From positions 203,644-267,643 of the forward strand of contig JBCBVV010000003.1 in assembly GCA_039817415.1 (NCBI GenBank): a stretch of 64,000 bases of DNA, written 5' to 3'. The position numbers and the translations under genes were made by a program. Shown here piece after piece: positions 33,210 through 42,138 of this stretch (the stretch's first letter is position 1; each line of letters opens with the position of its first letter). Origin of the DNA: JALEFZ01 sp039817415. GTDB taxonomy: Bacteria > Bacteroidota > Bacteroidia > J057. The notes beneath the pieces were generated by a model, which was given only the letters and a program-made list of their open reading frames with translations, did no database searches and had not been told where the DNA came from.

Positions 33210-34418
33210 ATGAAACAATCGGGATCAGCGGATTTGGCTTTGATGGGAGGGAGTGTTCCTTCTTGGCTATTTGAAAGAATGACCAAATTAAGCTTGGCCA
33301 TTATCGAGGCCATTTTAACAGAATATGGTCACAAGGAGTTATTGGCTAAGATTTCTGATCCATTTTGGTTTCAAAGTTTTGGGGCCGTCATTGGGATGGA
33401 TTGGAATTCCTCAGGAGTTACCACCATCGTAATGCGCGCCTTGAAGAAATCCATTAACCCTTATTCAAAAGATCTAGGTCTGTATGTATGCGGGGGAAAG
33501 GGCAAAGAATCTCTGAAAACACCTCGAGAATTAATATGGGTGGGAGAAAAAACTGGCCTTGATGGAGACCTTCTTTCCCGTCATAGTAAACTGGTCGCCA
33601 AAGTAGACAATACCGCTGTCCAGGATGGTTATAACCTCTATCATCACAGTTTCCTCATCAGCGATAAAGGAGATTGGACGGTTGTTCAACAAGGCATGAA
33701 GCCCGAAGAAAATAGCGCAAGAAGGTATCATTGGCATTCTGGAAACTTAGATTCCTTTGTGCACGAACCACATGCCGCGGTTTGTGGAGACCATCAGGGT
33801 GACATCATCAACTTGGTTCACCAAGCAGCAGTTCCTACCCAAGAGGGCGTATTGGACATCGCTACAACACGGCCAGACAAAATGATGAAGGAAATCCGTC
33901 AATTATTGGTTCCTGGCAAAAAAGGCATTCGTCCCAAAGATGTGGATATCAAACGCCTAGGGAGTATTATCCAGTTGGCTCACGAAACAGAATCAAAAAA
34001 TTTCGAAGAACTGCTATTGTTAAAAGGCTTAGGCCCACGAACCTTACAATCGCTAACCTTGGTCAGCGAAGTCATTCACGGAACCGCATCCCGCTTTTCT
34101 GATCCAGCTCGGTTTGCCTTTGCCCACGGCAGCAAAGGAGGAAACCCCTACCCTGTTCCTACCAAAGTCTACGATGAGACCATTACCACCCTGCGCAAGG
34201 CAGTAGATTTGGCGAAAATAGGAGCATCAGATAAGCAAAAGGCTATTGGCAAACTCAGCAAGATGGCTGAAGCTAGAGAGAAACAAATAGAACCCCAAGA
34301 AACGGTTGAGGAGTTGCTAGAAAAGGAGAAAAAGAACGCTTGGAAGTATGGGGGAAGAACCATGAAAGGCTTTGAGAAACCTCCTGAAGGTCAACAATTA
34401 GGGCTATTCGATGAGTAA
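33210..34418 (+). CDS. DUF763 protein
   Basis: Start chosen at ATG 33210 (M-K-Q-S-G-S-A-D-L-A-L-M-G-G), where the family normally begins; the frame is open to 33153. The 402-residue protein follows DUF763 closely: P-S-W-L-F-E-R-M, S-D-P-F-W-F-Q-S-F-G, D-W-N-S-S-G-V-T-T, V-C-G-G-K-G-K, A-K-V-D-N-T-A-V-Q-D-G-Y, V-V-Q-Q-G-M, R-R-Y-H-W-H-S and F-V-H-E-P-H. A helix-hairpin-helix segment (L-L-L-K-G-L-G-P-R-T-L) near residue 275 suggests nucleic-acid contact. DUF763 is frequent in archaea and scattered in bacteria; its function is unknown, with a nuclease or DNA-binding role suspected from the conserved His and HhH (inference). Confidence 0.92.
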   Translation: MKQSGSADLALMGGSVPSWLFERMTKLSLAIIEAILTEYGHKELLAKISDPFWFQSFGAVIGMDWNSSGVTTIVMRALKKSINPYSKDLGLYVCGGKGKESLKTPRELIWVGEKTGLDGDLLSRHSKLVAKVDNTAVQDGYNLYHHSFLISDKGDWTVVQQGMKPEENSARRYHWHSGNLDSFVHEPHAAVCGDHQGDIINLVHQAAVPTQEGVLDIATTRPDKMMKEIRQLLVPGKKGIRPKDVDIKRLGSIIQLAHETESKNFEELLLLKGLGPRTLQSLTLVSEVIHGTASRFSDPARFAFAHGSKGGNPYPVPTKVYDETITTLRKAVDLAKIGASDKQKAIGKLSKMAEAREKQIEPQETVEELLEKEKKNAWKYGGRTMKGFEKPPEGQQLGLFDE

Positions 34419-34424
34419 GCAAAT

Positions 34425-34454
34425 GGCTCCAACATAGACTACTGCTGGAGCCAA
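34425..34454. terminator. Hairpin between converging genes
   Basis: TGGCTCCA (34425-34432) and TGGAGCCA (34447-34454) form a perfect 8-bp stem with a 14-nt loop in the 49-bp space between the converging DUF763 and DUF6326 genes. No T-run is present. Confidence 0.5.
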
Positions 34455-34467
34455 GGGTTCATCTGAG

Positions 34468-34920
34468 TCATCCTATCTGTGAATGTACCTCTGCTTGGCG
34501 TATGGAGTCTCCTACTTCCTCTTCCCTCCAAGCATAAGAGCTGATCAGAATATAGGTACTGGTAGCAATCTCAATGAGGGCGAAAAAGAAATAATACATG
34601 GTGGTAGTCCCGATAAAGAGGGTCATGATCATGACAGCCGTGCTGATAAAAGCAGCTATCATATTGGCGATCCGGTTAGATTTGTAGGGCAATATTCTTG
34701 AAAGGACGATCATCACCATAGAAATTTCCATGAGAACTCCTGCCATTAACAAAAAGCCCTCATCTATCTTCAATCCATCCACACTTCCCTGAAGATATTG
34801 TTGTAAAAGATGAGAATCCATCAGCCCAATAAGGTCACAATAGAGGTAATTGAACATTAGGAAGATCCAAAGTAGGGAGAAGAAATTTCCCTTTCCCATA
34901 GCGGCAATTTTATTTTTCAT
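34468..34920 (-). CDS. DUF6326 membrane protein
   Basis: A 150-residue protein with four membrane helices. It matches my memory of DUF6326: L-L-W-I-F-L-M-F-N-Y-L-Y-C-D near residue 17, G-L-M-D, an L-x-Q-Y-L-x-G-S-V-D-G motif, E-G-F-L-L-M-A-G-V-L-M-E, then L-S-R-I-L-P-Y and I-G-T-T-T-M-Y-Y. The family is small, found in Bacteroidota and some actinobacteria, and uncharacterised. It is encoded alone, converging on DUF763. Confidence 0.78.
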   Translation of the reverse strand: MKNKIAAMGKGNFFSLLWIFLMFNYLYCDLIGLMDSHLLQQYLQGSVDGLKIDEGFLLMAGVLMEISMVMIVLSRILPYKSNRIANMIAAFISTAVMIMTLFIGTTTMYYFFFALIEIATSTYILISSYAWREEEVGDSIRQAEVHSQIG

Positions 34921-35088
34921 AAGTCGATTGATTGGTTGATGGGAACAAGAAGGGAATTTTCAAGAGGCAATGTCATTGACTATTGTCAAGAAAGAATCTA
35001 AGATTCAAAAAAGGATCATCTTGTCCATCATGGAGGAGTTATATTCTGTATATTACTGTTAATGAGACAATAAACCGATCAGCACAAG

Positions 35089-36405
35089 ATGGCACGAAAC
35101 CCTTACTCTACCGGATTTTATCCAGGAATATATGACTCTGATGGAAGGCCTTGGTTAAGATATTCCTCCTCTGGACTACTAGAACCTTATGAAAGGGCCC
35201 TAGAATCCTCCCTAAAAATAGCCTTGCTTACCCAACAAGAGCTTGTTTTACCAGAGGGATATTTTCTTGACAATCCCGGCCTTCAACGAATTATTTTAAG
35301 GTATGAAGGGCCAGAAGTGGAGTCTACCTGTTTTAGGTCCTTGATGAGTGACTTGATTGTAGTTGTTACGACAGATCACGACAAGGAAGTAAAACATTGG
35401 AGGGATTTGTTCAGATCATGGGTTCAAGGAAAAGGAACCAGAAGAAATCAAATGGTGTATATGAACTGTGTGGAGAACGATCATGCAATCAGACTCCAAA
35501 GCCTTAGCTCAGTAGATACATTTGAAGAAAATCTAGAAGTTATTCTTTCAAAAACTACTGGTGTCAACTACCAAGAATTTCTAAAAATTTGTGATTCCTT
35601 ATCCTTTAAATCTAGAACAAGAGGTAGTTTCCAATTTGATACATTCCTTGAGAATAACCTTTTAAACCAAAAAGAGCATTTCAAGAATATATCCGAAGAA
35701 CAGTTAGAAAAACTTGATCGAATCAATGATGCAGCAAAGCGGAATGGGCAAAGAATATCAAGGTCTCTCATCAACAATCAATCAAGATGTGTTGATATTG
35801 GCGTACCCATCCCTTATACCATCGGTCGCGATGAGTATGAGAAAATCTCACCTATATTAGCACACTACCATCATATGGCATTTGCAGATTCAATGAGCCT
35901 TGATTCATTGATGACTTTTACCCTCCCCGTGATGGAGGAAGCATCAACCAAATTATTGGATGAAGAAACTCAGGCTTTAGCTGAAAGTTTATTCAGCCAT
36001 TCTGAAAAACTAAACTTTACTTTACCCCTTTCTCGAATTTCATTTGAGGACATATGGAAAATCCGGCTAGGAAAGGGTCGCCCAACATTTATGGATAATT
36101 TGAATCAGTTATGTGATTCCTTAGCTGGTGGTGAAAAAAAGATATTCGAATCCAAGTTCAAGCAACATGTTACCTATATCAAAAGGCAAATTGGCCAACA
36201 ATTTGATCAGAATGAGCCGATAGACATAGTAAAAAATATGGAGGGTATTGTCATGTCTCCTGATATGACGATCTCCTCAACTATCTCTACTGCTAAATCA
36301 GCTCTTACTTTTTTGAAGGATTTTATTCCCAACCTAGGGAAGCAGAAACAGATTAAAACAACCTTTAGGAAGATCAAAAGGCACATTGACACAAAAGTCG
36401 AATAA
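35089..36405 (+). CDS. Hypothetical protein, orphan-like
   Basis: A 438-residue soluble protein, not recognised. No signal peptide or membrane segment is visible. The N-terminus has an ordered part (P-Y-S-T-G-F-Y-P-G-I-Y-D) with strand-rich I-V-V-V-T-T-D-H-D and W-R-D-L-F-R-S-W-V; the centre is helical (E-E-Q-L-E-K-L-D-R-I-N-D-A-A-K-R), followed by Y-T-I-G-R-D-E-Y-E-K and a basic C-terminus (T-T-F-R-K-I-K-R-H-I-D). The codons look more A/T-ended than in the flanking genes, and long non-coding spaces lie on both sides, which may point to recent gain. No catalytic motif can be named. Confidence 0.75.
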   Translation: MARNPYSTGFYPGIYDSDGRPWLRYSSSGLLEPYERALESSLKIALLTQQELVLPEGYFLDNPGLQRIILRYEGPEVESTCFRSLMSDLIVVVTTDHDKEVKHWRDLFRSWVQGKGTRRNQMVYMNCVENDHAIRLQSLSSVDTFEENLEVILSKTTGVNYQEFLKICDSLSFKSRTRGSFQFDTFLENNLLNQKEHFKNISEEQLEKLDRINDAAKRNGQRISRSLINNQSRCVDIGVPIPYTIGRDEYEKISPILAHYHHMAFADSMSLDSLMTFTLPVMEEASTKLLDEETQALAESLFSHSEKLNFTLPLSRISFEDIWKIRLGKGRPTFMDNLNQLCDSLAGGEKKIFESKFKQHVTYIKRQIGQQFDQNEPIDIVKNMEGIVMSPDMTISSTISTAKSALTFLKDFIPNLGKQKQIKTTFRKIKRHIDTKVE

Positions 36406-36613
36406 AGCTACTTTTCATCTTGTGAACCATGATATTATCTCTTATTCCAGAAAATACCACAAAGGAGCTACCAGAGTTTCCATCTTCCTGATCCTCCTGG
36501 AATTCATCGCCGTATTTCACTATATCTAGGGGGGTTATGGGGAGAGCCATCCCTTTGTTTGTGGTTATTCAATATAGATATGACCACTATTCATCTTGCC
36601 AAGAAGTGCTGAC

Positions 36614-36949
36614 ATGGAAGAAACAATCTGTACGGCTATTGATATTCCAACTGCTACTTGGAACGCAATAATAGATGGACTCATTCAACAAGGATGGCGA
36701 AGAATCGCAGATTATAGTGGTTTTGACAAGGGAATAGACAAGGATTACCTTATTCTTCGATCTGAGGAAAAATCGATCATTTTTGGATGGACAAATTGGT
36801 TTGAAGGAGAGATCAGGGCGGATTGGATCACCCTTGATGAATTGGCTTTGGAGTTTGATTTAACCATTACAATAGGTCAAGGCGAACTACTCGAAGGTAA
36901 ATTACTGGCCATCCTTACCAAGATTCAATCTAGGAATATTAAAAGATGA
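36614..36949 (+). CDS. Small hypothetical protein
   Basis: Start chosen at ATG 36614 (M-E-E-T-I-C-T-A); a TTG at 36596 is less likely. The 111-residue soluble protein alternates helices and strands: W-N-A-I-I-D-G-L-I-Q-Q-G-W-R, Y-S-G-F-D-K-G-I-D-K-D-Y-L-I-L, I-I-F-G-W-T-N-W-F-E-G-E-I and L-T-I-T-I-G-Q-G-E. The pattern (strand after 'W-x-x-I-x-x-Y-S', then a strongly polar strand pair) suggests a small alpha/beta protein, but no family is recognised. It lies 208 bp after the 438-residue orphan and could be its partner (inference). Confidence 0.65.
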   Translation: MEETICTAIDIPTATWNAIIDGLIQQGWRRIADYSGFDKGIDKDYLILRSEEKSIIFGWTNWFEGEIRADWITLDELALEFDLTITIGQGELLEGKLLAILTKIQSRNIKR

Positions 36950-37100
36950 TTCTTTTTGAAGCTATCCCATGTTTCGTACCATCCCCTCTTCGCAATAAAC
37001 CATATAAGGAGATTCATTCTTTTGTTTCGGTTATAGTGCCTTAATATTCAATATCTATCTTAGCCCCTCTTACCTATTTCAGTCTCAACAAATGATTGAC

Positions 37101-40100
37101 ATGAAAAAAATTTTTACCCTATTTTCTTTTTTAATGGCCATGATGGTTTTGGTGTATGGCCAAACGAATCATGACATCTCTGTGGGAGGTGCTTCCCTTT
37201 CATTTAGCCCTTCCAGCCTGACGATTCAACAAGGTGACAGTGTAACCTGGACAAATGCAGGTGGTTTCCACAATGTGAATGGTTCCACAGCAACATACGC
37301 TACCAATCCTGAAGGATTTTCAAATGGCGGTGCTTCATCTGCTACCTGGACCTATGGTTTTCGTTTCAACACCCCAGGTTCCTACACGTATCAGTGCGAC
37401 CCACATGCAGGGGCAAACATGATTGGTACCATTACAGTAAACGCTACATCTACTGCATTGCCTGTTTATGACATCGCTACTGTTCATACTGAAGATGCCA
37501 ATGGTGCTGCGGATTCTCTAGGTGTAGAATGTGAACTGAGAGGTGTTGTGTACTCTATCGACTTTGATGGAAACAATGGATTCTCATTTTACATAGCAGA
37601 TCCTACTGGATTCATCAATGTATTCAACTTCAGCGATGTTAGCGGATATACCGTTACCATTGGCGACTCCATTCACGCAACTGGTGAAATCGACCAGTTT
37701 AGAGGATTGACCGAGCTATTCGTGGATTCTATCTCCGTGATTTCTTCTGGAAACGCTTTGAATGCGCCTGTTCCAACGACTTCATTTGATGAGTCCAATG
37801 AGTCTAACTATGCTATTCTGGAAGGCTTCAGAATTGTTGACCCATCTCAATGGCCAACCAGCGGTAACAGTGAAAACGTTGAATTCACCAATGGTTCTGA
37901 CACACTGATCGTTCGTATCGATAGCGATACAGACATCGATGGTACCCCAGCTCCTGCGGTAACAGATACCTTTAACATTACAGGACTCATTACTCAGTTT
38001 ACCAACAATACGCCTGCACTAGATGGCTATCAGTTGCTACCAAGATTCTTGACGGATTTTGAGCTTCTGAATGTTCAAACTGGTATTCCAGTATACAACA
38101 TTGCCACTGTCCATACAGAGGATGCGAATGGCGCAGCAGACTCTTTGAATGTAGAGTGTGAGTTGAGAGGTGTTGTGTACTCCATTGACTTTGATGGAAA
38201 CAACGGATTCTCCTTCTACATCGCAGATGCTACTGGATTTATCAACATCTTCAACTTCAACGATGTAAGCGGATATACTGTAACAATTGGAGACTCTATC
38301 CATGCTGTTGGAGAAATCGACCAGTTCAGAGGATTGACTGAGTTATTTGTTGATTCGATTGCCTTGATCTCTCAAGGAAATGCCATCAATGATCCAGTTG
38401 TTGTTACTGGATTCGGTGAAAGCAACGAATCAAACTACGTAACGATTCAAGGCTTCAGCATTGTAGATCCACTACAGTGGCCAGCTTCAGGAAGTAGCGA
38501 AAACGTAGAATTTACCAATGGTACAGATACGCTGATCGTTCGTATCGACGCTGATACAGATATCGATGGTACGCCTGCACCTGCCACGACTGACGTTTGG
38601 GACATTACAGGGATTGTTACCCAGTTTACCAACAACACACCTGCCTTAGATGGATACCAGCTGTTGCCTCGCTTCTTGACTGACTTCGTTATGTCAACTC
38701 CTCAAATGGGGCCTCCCGTATATGACATTGCCACAGTAAGCACAGAAGACATGGACGGAGTAGCAGACTCTCTAAATGTAGAATGTGAACTAAGAGGTGT
38801 TGTCTATTCAGGCGACCTTGATGGAAACAACGGATACTCTTTCTATATGCAGGACTCTACAGGCGGGATCAATGTTTTCAGCTTTAACGACGTTTCTGGA
38901 TACCAAGTTTCTGTAGGAGACTCATTGCACGTACAGGGAGAAATCGCCCAGTTCAGAGGATTGATTGAGATCATTCCTGATAGTATTATCCTTATTTCTT
39001 CTGGAAACGATACAGGACTACCTGCGATCGTAACAGAAGTCAATGATGACAACGAAGGTAGCTTTGTTAAGCTTGAGAAGTTCTACCTAGTAGACACTAC
39101 TCAGTGGACAAACTCGGGTTCAGGCTTCAATGTGGACGTTACCAACGGAACTGATACAGTAGTGGTTCGTGTAGATGCAGATGCATTTGCCTATGACCTT
39201 CAGGCTCCAAGACCAACTGACACTTTGAATTTCTCAGGTGCAGCTTCTCAGTTTGCATCTTCTAGCTCATCTCCATTCACAAATGGATGGCAGTTACTTG
39301 TATCAACTGTAAGCGACGTTGTATTTCTGAATGCTGATTGTATTCCCATTTATCCTATCGTTACGGTTCATGGAGAGGATGCCGATGGAGCTGCTGACTC
39401 TTTGGACGTCACCTGTGAGCTACGTGGTGTTGTACACACGATAGACTATGATGGCAACAATGGTTTCTCATTCTACATTGGAGACAATACAGGTTACATC
39501 AATATCTTCAACTTCAATGATGTTTCTGCTTATACCGTAAACATCGGAGACTCTATTCACGCTATTGGAGATATCGACCAGTTCAGAGGATTAACTGAGC
39601 TATTTGTTGATTCAATTGCCGTAATTTCTCAGAACAACGCCATTGATACAATCGTAGTAACTTCTTTGGGAGAGGATAACGAAAGTTTCCTTGCTACGGT
39701 AGAAGGATATCACATCGTCGATCCTTCAGGATGGCCAGTAGTTGGCGGAGGAAGTGAAAACCTTCAATTCACCAACGATGTGGATACCATTATTGTCCGT
39801 ATTGATAGTGATACTGATATTGCAGCTACTTTAGCCGCTCCTTCTGTGAGTGATTTCTTCAATATTACAGGAGCCATTACTCAGTTTACGAACAATACAC
39901 CTGCATTGGATGGATACCAGATCCTACCTCGTTTCGCTACTGATTTTGAGGCAATCATTGTCCCAGTTGATACCCTACCTGTTTATACCATCTCTACTGT
40001 TCACGGTGAAGATGCGAATGGTACAGCAGATTCTATTGGAGTAGAATGTGAACTTCGTGGTGTAGTACACTCGATTGACTTTGATGGCAATGGAGGCTAT

Positions 40101-40850
40101 TCCTTCTACATCGCCGACAATACTGGCTTCATCAATGTCTTCAACTTCAATGATGTTTCTGGTTACCAGGTGAGCCTTGGTGATTCTATTCATGTACAAG
40201 GTGAGATCGACCAATTCAGAGGATTGACTGAAATCATTGCAGATTCTATCCTATTGGTAAGCGGTGGAAGCGCGTTGAGAGATCCTGCTGTAGTAACTGG
40301 ATTTGATGAAGGAAATGAGTCCTTCCTGGTTACGATTGAAGGTTTTTCGATTGTTGACTCAACTGTATGGCCAGGTGCTGGTAGCAGTGAAAATGTTGTA
40401 TTCACAAATGGTACAGATACCCTAGTCGTTCGAATTGACAGCGACACTGACATCGATGGTAACCTGACCATTCCTTCCAGAACGGATACATTTGACATTA
40501 CAGGTATTGTTACCCAGTTTGATTCAAGTGATCCCTTGTTGGATAACTACCAGTTGCTACCACGTTTCCTCACGGACTTTGTATTGGTAGCTACCAATGT
40601 GGAGCCTGAGTGGAAAGCTACCCTAAGAATCTTCCCTAACCCTGCCAGCAGCTTAATCAGAGTTGAATTGGAAGGAATCCAAATCGAGGAGGTTCGCCTG
40701 CTTGATATGATGGGTAGAGAGGTTCTTCGTCAGTCTGCGAAAAGCTTCAATGCTGAATTGAATGTTTCTTCTATTCCAGCTGGTGTTTACAACCTACTTA
40801 CTGTAACTGCTGAAGGAAATGCAGTACGCAGGGTTGTGATCCGTAAATAA
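37101..40850 (+). CDS. Surface protein: cupredoxin domain, five large repeats, T9SS domain
   Basis: Start set at ATG 37101 (M-K-K-I-F), with an alternative at 37092. The 1249-residue protein has a signal peptide ending V-Y-G-Q, then a plastocyanin/azurin-like domain (about 22-114) with a full type 1 copper set: His57 in G-F-H-N-V, Cys99 in Y-Q-C-D, His102 in P-H-A and Met107. Five repeats of about 209-211 residues follow (from about residue 121), each with V-E-C-E-L-R-G-V-V, G-F-S-F-Y-I, D-Q-F-R-G-L-T-E and L-L-P-R-F-L-T-D-F, like paired OB-fold-type domains. The last 75 residues are a T9SS type A sorting domain (I-F-P-N-P-A, L-L-D-M-M-G-R-E-V). Codons look well optimised, suggesting high expression. 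Role: surface copper protein, otherwise unknown. Confidence 0.9.
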   Translation: MKKIFTLFSFLMAMMVLVYGQTNHDISVGGASLSFSPSSLTIQQGDSVTWTNAGGFHNVNGSTATYATNPEGFSNGGASSATWTYGFRFNTPGSYTYQCDPHAGANMIGTITVNATSTALPVYDIATVHTEDANGAADSLGVECELRGVVYSIDFDGNNGFSFYIADPTGFINVFNFSDVSGYTVTIGDSIHATGEIDQFRGLTELFVDSISVISSGNALNAPVPTTSFDESNESNYAILEGFRIVDPSQWPTSGNSENVEFTNGSDTLIVRIDSDTDIDGTPAPAVTDTFNITGLITQFTNNTPALDGYQLLPRFLTDFELLNVQTGIPVYNIATVHTEDANGAADSLNVECELRGVVYSIDFDGNNGFSFYIADATGFINIFNFNDVSGYTVTIGDSIHAVGEIDQFRGLTELFVDSIALISQGNAINDPVVVTGFGESNESNYVTIQGFSIVDPLQWPASGSSENVEFTNGTDTLIVRIDADTDIDGTPAPATTDVWDITGIVTQFTNNTPALDGYQLLPRFLTDFVMSTPQMGPPVYDIATVSTEDMDGVADSLNVECELRGVVYSGDLDGNNGYSFYMQDSTGGINVFSFNDVSGYQVSVGDSLHVQGEIAQFRGLIEIIPDSIILISSGNDTGLPAIVTEVNDDNEGSFVKLEKFYLVDTTQWTNSGSGFNVDVTNGTDTVVVRVDADAFAYDLQAPRPTDTLNFSGAASQFASSSSSPFTNGWQLLVSTVSDVVFLNADCIPIYPIVTVHGEDADGAADSLDVTCELRGVVHTIDYDGNNGFSFYIGDNTGYINIFNFNDVSAYTVNIGDSIHAIGDIDQFRGLTELFVDSIAVISQNNAIDTIVVTSLGEDNESFLATVEGYHIVDPSGWPVVGGGSENLQFTNDVDTIIVRIDSDTDIAATLAAPSVSDFFNITGAITQFTNNTPALDGYQILPRFATDFEAIIVPVDTLPVYTISTVHGEDANGTADSIGVECELRGVVHSIDFDGNGGYSFYIADNTGFINVFNFNDVSGYQVSLGDSIHVQGEIDQFRGLTEIIADSILLVSGGSALRDPAVVTGFDEGNESFLVTIEGFSIVDSTVWPGAGSSENVVFTNGTDTLVVRIDSDTDIDGNLTIPSRTDTFDITGIVTQFDSSDPLLDNYQLLPRFLTDFVLVATNVEPEWKATLRIFPNPASSLIRVELEGIQIEEVRLLDMMGREVLRQSAKSFNAELNVSSIPAGVYNLLTVTAEGNAVRRVVIRK
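37461..40600 (+). repeat. Five coding tandem repeats of 627-633 bp
   Basis: Repeat units begin at about 37461, 38088, 38715, 39345 and 39978, so the steps are 627, 627, 630 and 633 bp, all multiples of three. Protein identity between units is high in the V-E-C-E-L-R-G-V-V and D-Q-F-R-G-L-T-E blocks, while many codons differ at third positions, so the copies are old or under purifying selection. The third unit is the most divergent. Confidence 0.9.
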
Positions 40851-40872
40851 TTGGAAAAGAAAACTTGAATAA

Positions 40873-40913
40873 AATAGGGCTGATCGCATGAGGTGATCAG
40901 CCCTATTATTTTT
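40873..40913. terminator. Bidirectional terminator
   Basis: A 13-bp stem (AATAGGGCTGATC / GATCAGCCCTATT, 9-nt loop) with a T-rich 3' side, between the converging cupredoxin-repeat gene and the barrel gene at 40922. Confidence 0.88.
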
Positions 40914-40921
40914 ATGTCCTG

Positions 40922-42049
40922 TTAATTGTCTACCAAAATTCCAATCCCCGCTTGCAAGTTCCAGATTATCCTCCTCGTTTCCTGAAATTCTGGAGGGAAA
41001 ATTTCTGAAGGAGAAAACCGAGTAATTTTCTCTTGTCCTTTGCGAGGCAGGGTAGTTATCAAGCCCAGATGAAGAACAAGCCCTTTTTTGATTCTTGGCC
41101 CCATAGAAAAACGAAAATAGGCACCATTTCCTGAACGACCTCTGGGATTCTCTTCCAATCCAATCCCTGGAAGGTAAACCCGGTTTTTTGTGATCTCAAG
41201 GTAGGCTTCTGCAATTGTAGGTGCGTACCCCAATTCCCCCATGATGTGAAAGCTATCCCATATTCCCATGGCATGAACCCCAATTGCCTGAAGATTTTGA
41301 TAAAAGGAGAGTTCCCCGATTTCCCGTCCAAGGATCGAATTGATACCCAATCCTACGCCAAGATGATCTCTTAGCTTGATTCCACCTCCAATATGTGCGG
41401 ACATGGATACATCAAAGGGTCGAAAAGCCTCTTCCCAGCTTGTTCGAATAAAGGCTGGTAAACCCCATTCGAGGTAGCCATACGAGTTGACAATATTTCC
41501 GCTTTCTTTGGCTGCTTGACCCAAGGTTAAAATCAGCTTCCCACTTAAGCTGAGGTTTCCATCTTCCAAATAGGACCCAAAAACTGAACTCCCCCTTCGA
41601 ATTGGGCTTCCATTGAAAGTAATTCGGGTGTATGCCAGTCCTCCAGCTAATACCACGTAAGGACTTACCCTTATCCCAAGATTCCACTCTGTTTTAAAAA
41701 AATTACCCCTTCTCCCTTGGTTTCGGTCTATTTGCCTCAAAATTTTAGGACCTCCTCCAATGTTAATCGCTCCATAAAGGCGCTTCTTTTTATCAAAATA
41801 TGCCTTCAATTGGGCTTGAATGAGAAGGTAATAATCGTCCCGATTCCAGAAATCGTTCATAAACTCCCCTCCAATTCCCATATACAGTTGAGGACCCAGT
41901 TCCACTCCACCTATTAAGCCTATATAGTTGAATAGGGACCTTTCTCCCGTAATTCCCATGTAGGACTCTCCATAAAATTTATTTTGCCCAAAACTGAAGC
42001 TCATCAGTAGCCCAATCAGCAAACTGCTAAACACGATTTTTTTCCCCAT
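40922..42049 (-). CDS. Outer-membrane barrel protein, tandem paralogue A
   Basis: A 375-residue protein with a signal peptide ending S-F-G-Q and a mature region of many amphipathic strands (I-G-I-G-G-E-F-M-N-D, A-Y-F-D-K-K-K-R-L-Y-G-A, T-E-W-N-L-G-I-R-V-S-P-Y). The protein ends Q-A-G-I-G-I-L-V-D-N, the same terminal motif as its neighbour. The two are clearly paralogues: F-G-Q-N-K/R-F-Y, G-I-T-G, G-G-E-F, L-G-I-R-V/L-x-P-Y, and M-S-A-H-I/V-G-G-G-I-K are shared in order. No family name can be given; an outer-membrane barrel or surface-associated protein is likely. It is downstream of its paralogue, 89 bp away. Confidence 0.75.
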   Translation of the reverse strand: MGKKIVFSSLLIGLLMSFSFGQNKFYGESYMGITGERSLFNYIGLIGGVELGPQLYMGIGGEFMNDFWNRDDYYLLIQAQLKAYFDKKKRLYGAINIGGGPKILRQIDRNQGRRGNFFKTEWNLGIRVSPYVVLAGGLAYTRITFNGSPIRRGSSVFGSYLEDGNLSLSGKLILTLGQAAKESGNIVNSYGYLEWGLPAFIRTSWEEAFRPFDVSMSAHIGGGIKLRDHLGVGLGINSILGREIGELSFYQNLQAIGVHAMGIWDSFHIMGELGYAPTIAEAYLEITKNRVYLPGIGLEENPRGRSGNGAYFRFSMGPRIKKGLVLHLGLITTLPRKGQEKITRFSPSEIFPPEFQETRRIIWNLQAGIGILVDN

Positions 42050-42138
42050 GATTATCTAAGAATCTCGTTTACGATGGATGATTAAAGAGGGAATGATGGA
42101 TAGGGTTATTTATCAATTCTGGTTAACAACCGTTAAGA

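Noticed and set aside
35089..36405. Orphan gene as a known defence effector
   Set aside because: No nuclease, TIR, NTPase, protease or membrane motif could be identified, and no defence gene is next to it.
37461..40600. Regular repeats that could suggest a CRISPR or satellite array
   Set aside because: Units are 627-633 bp, keep the reading frame and encode a conserved domain; there are no short repeats with unique spacers.
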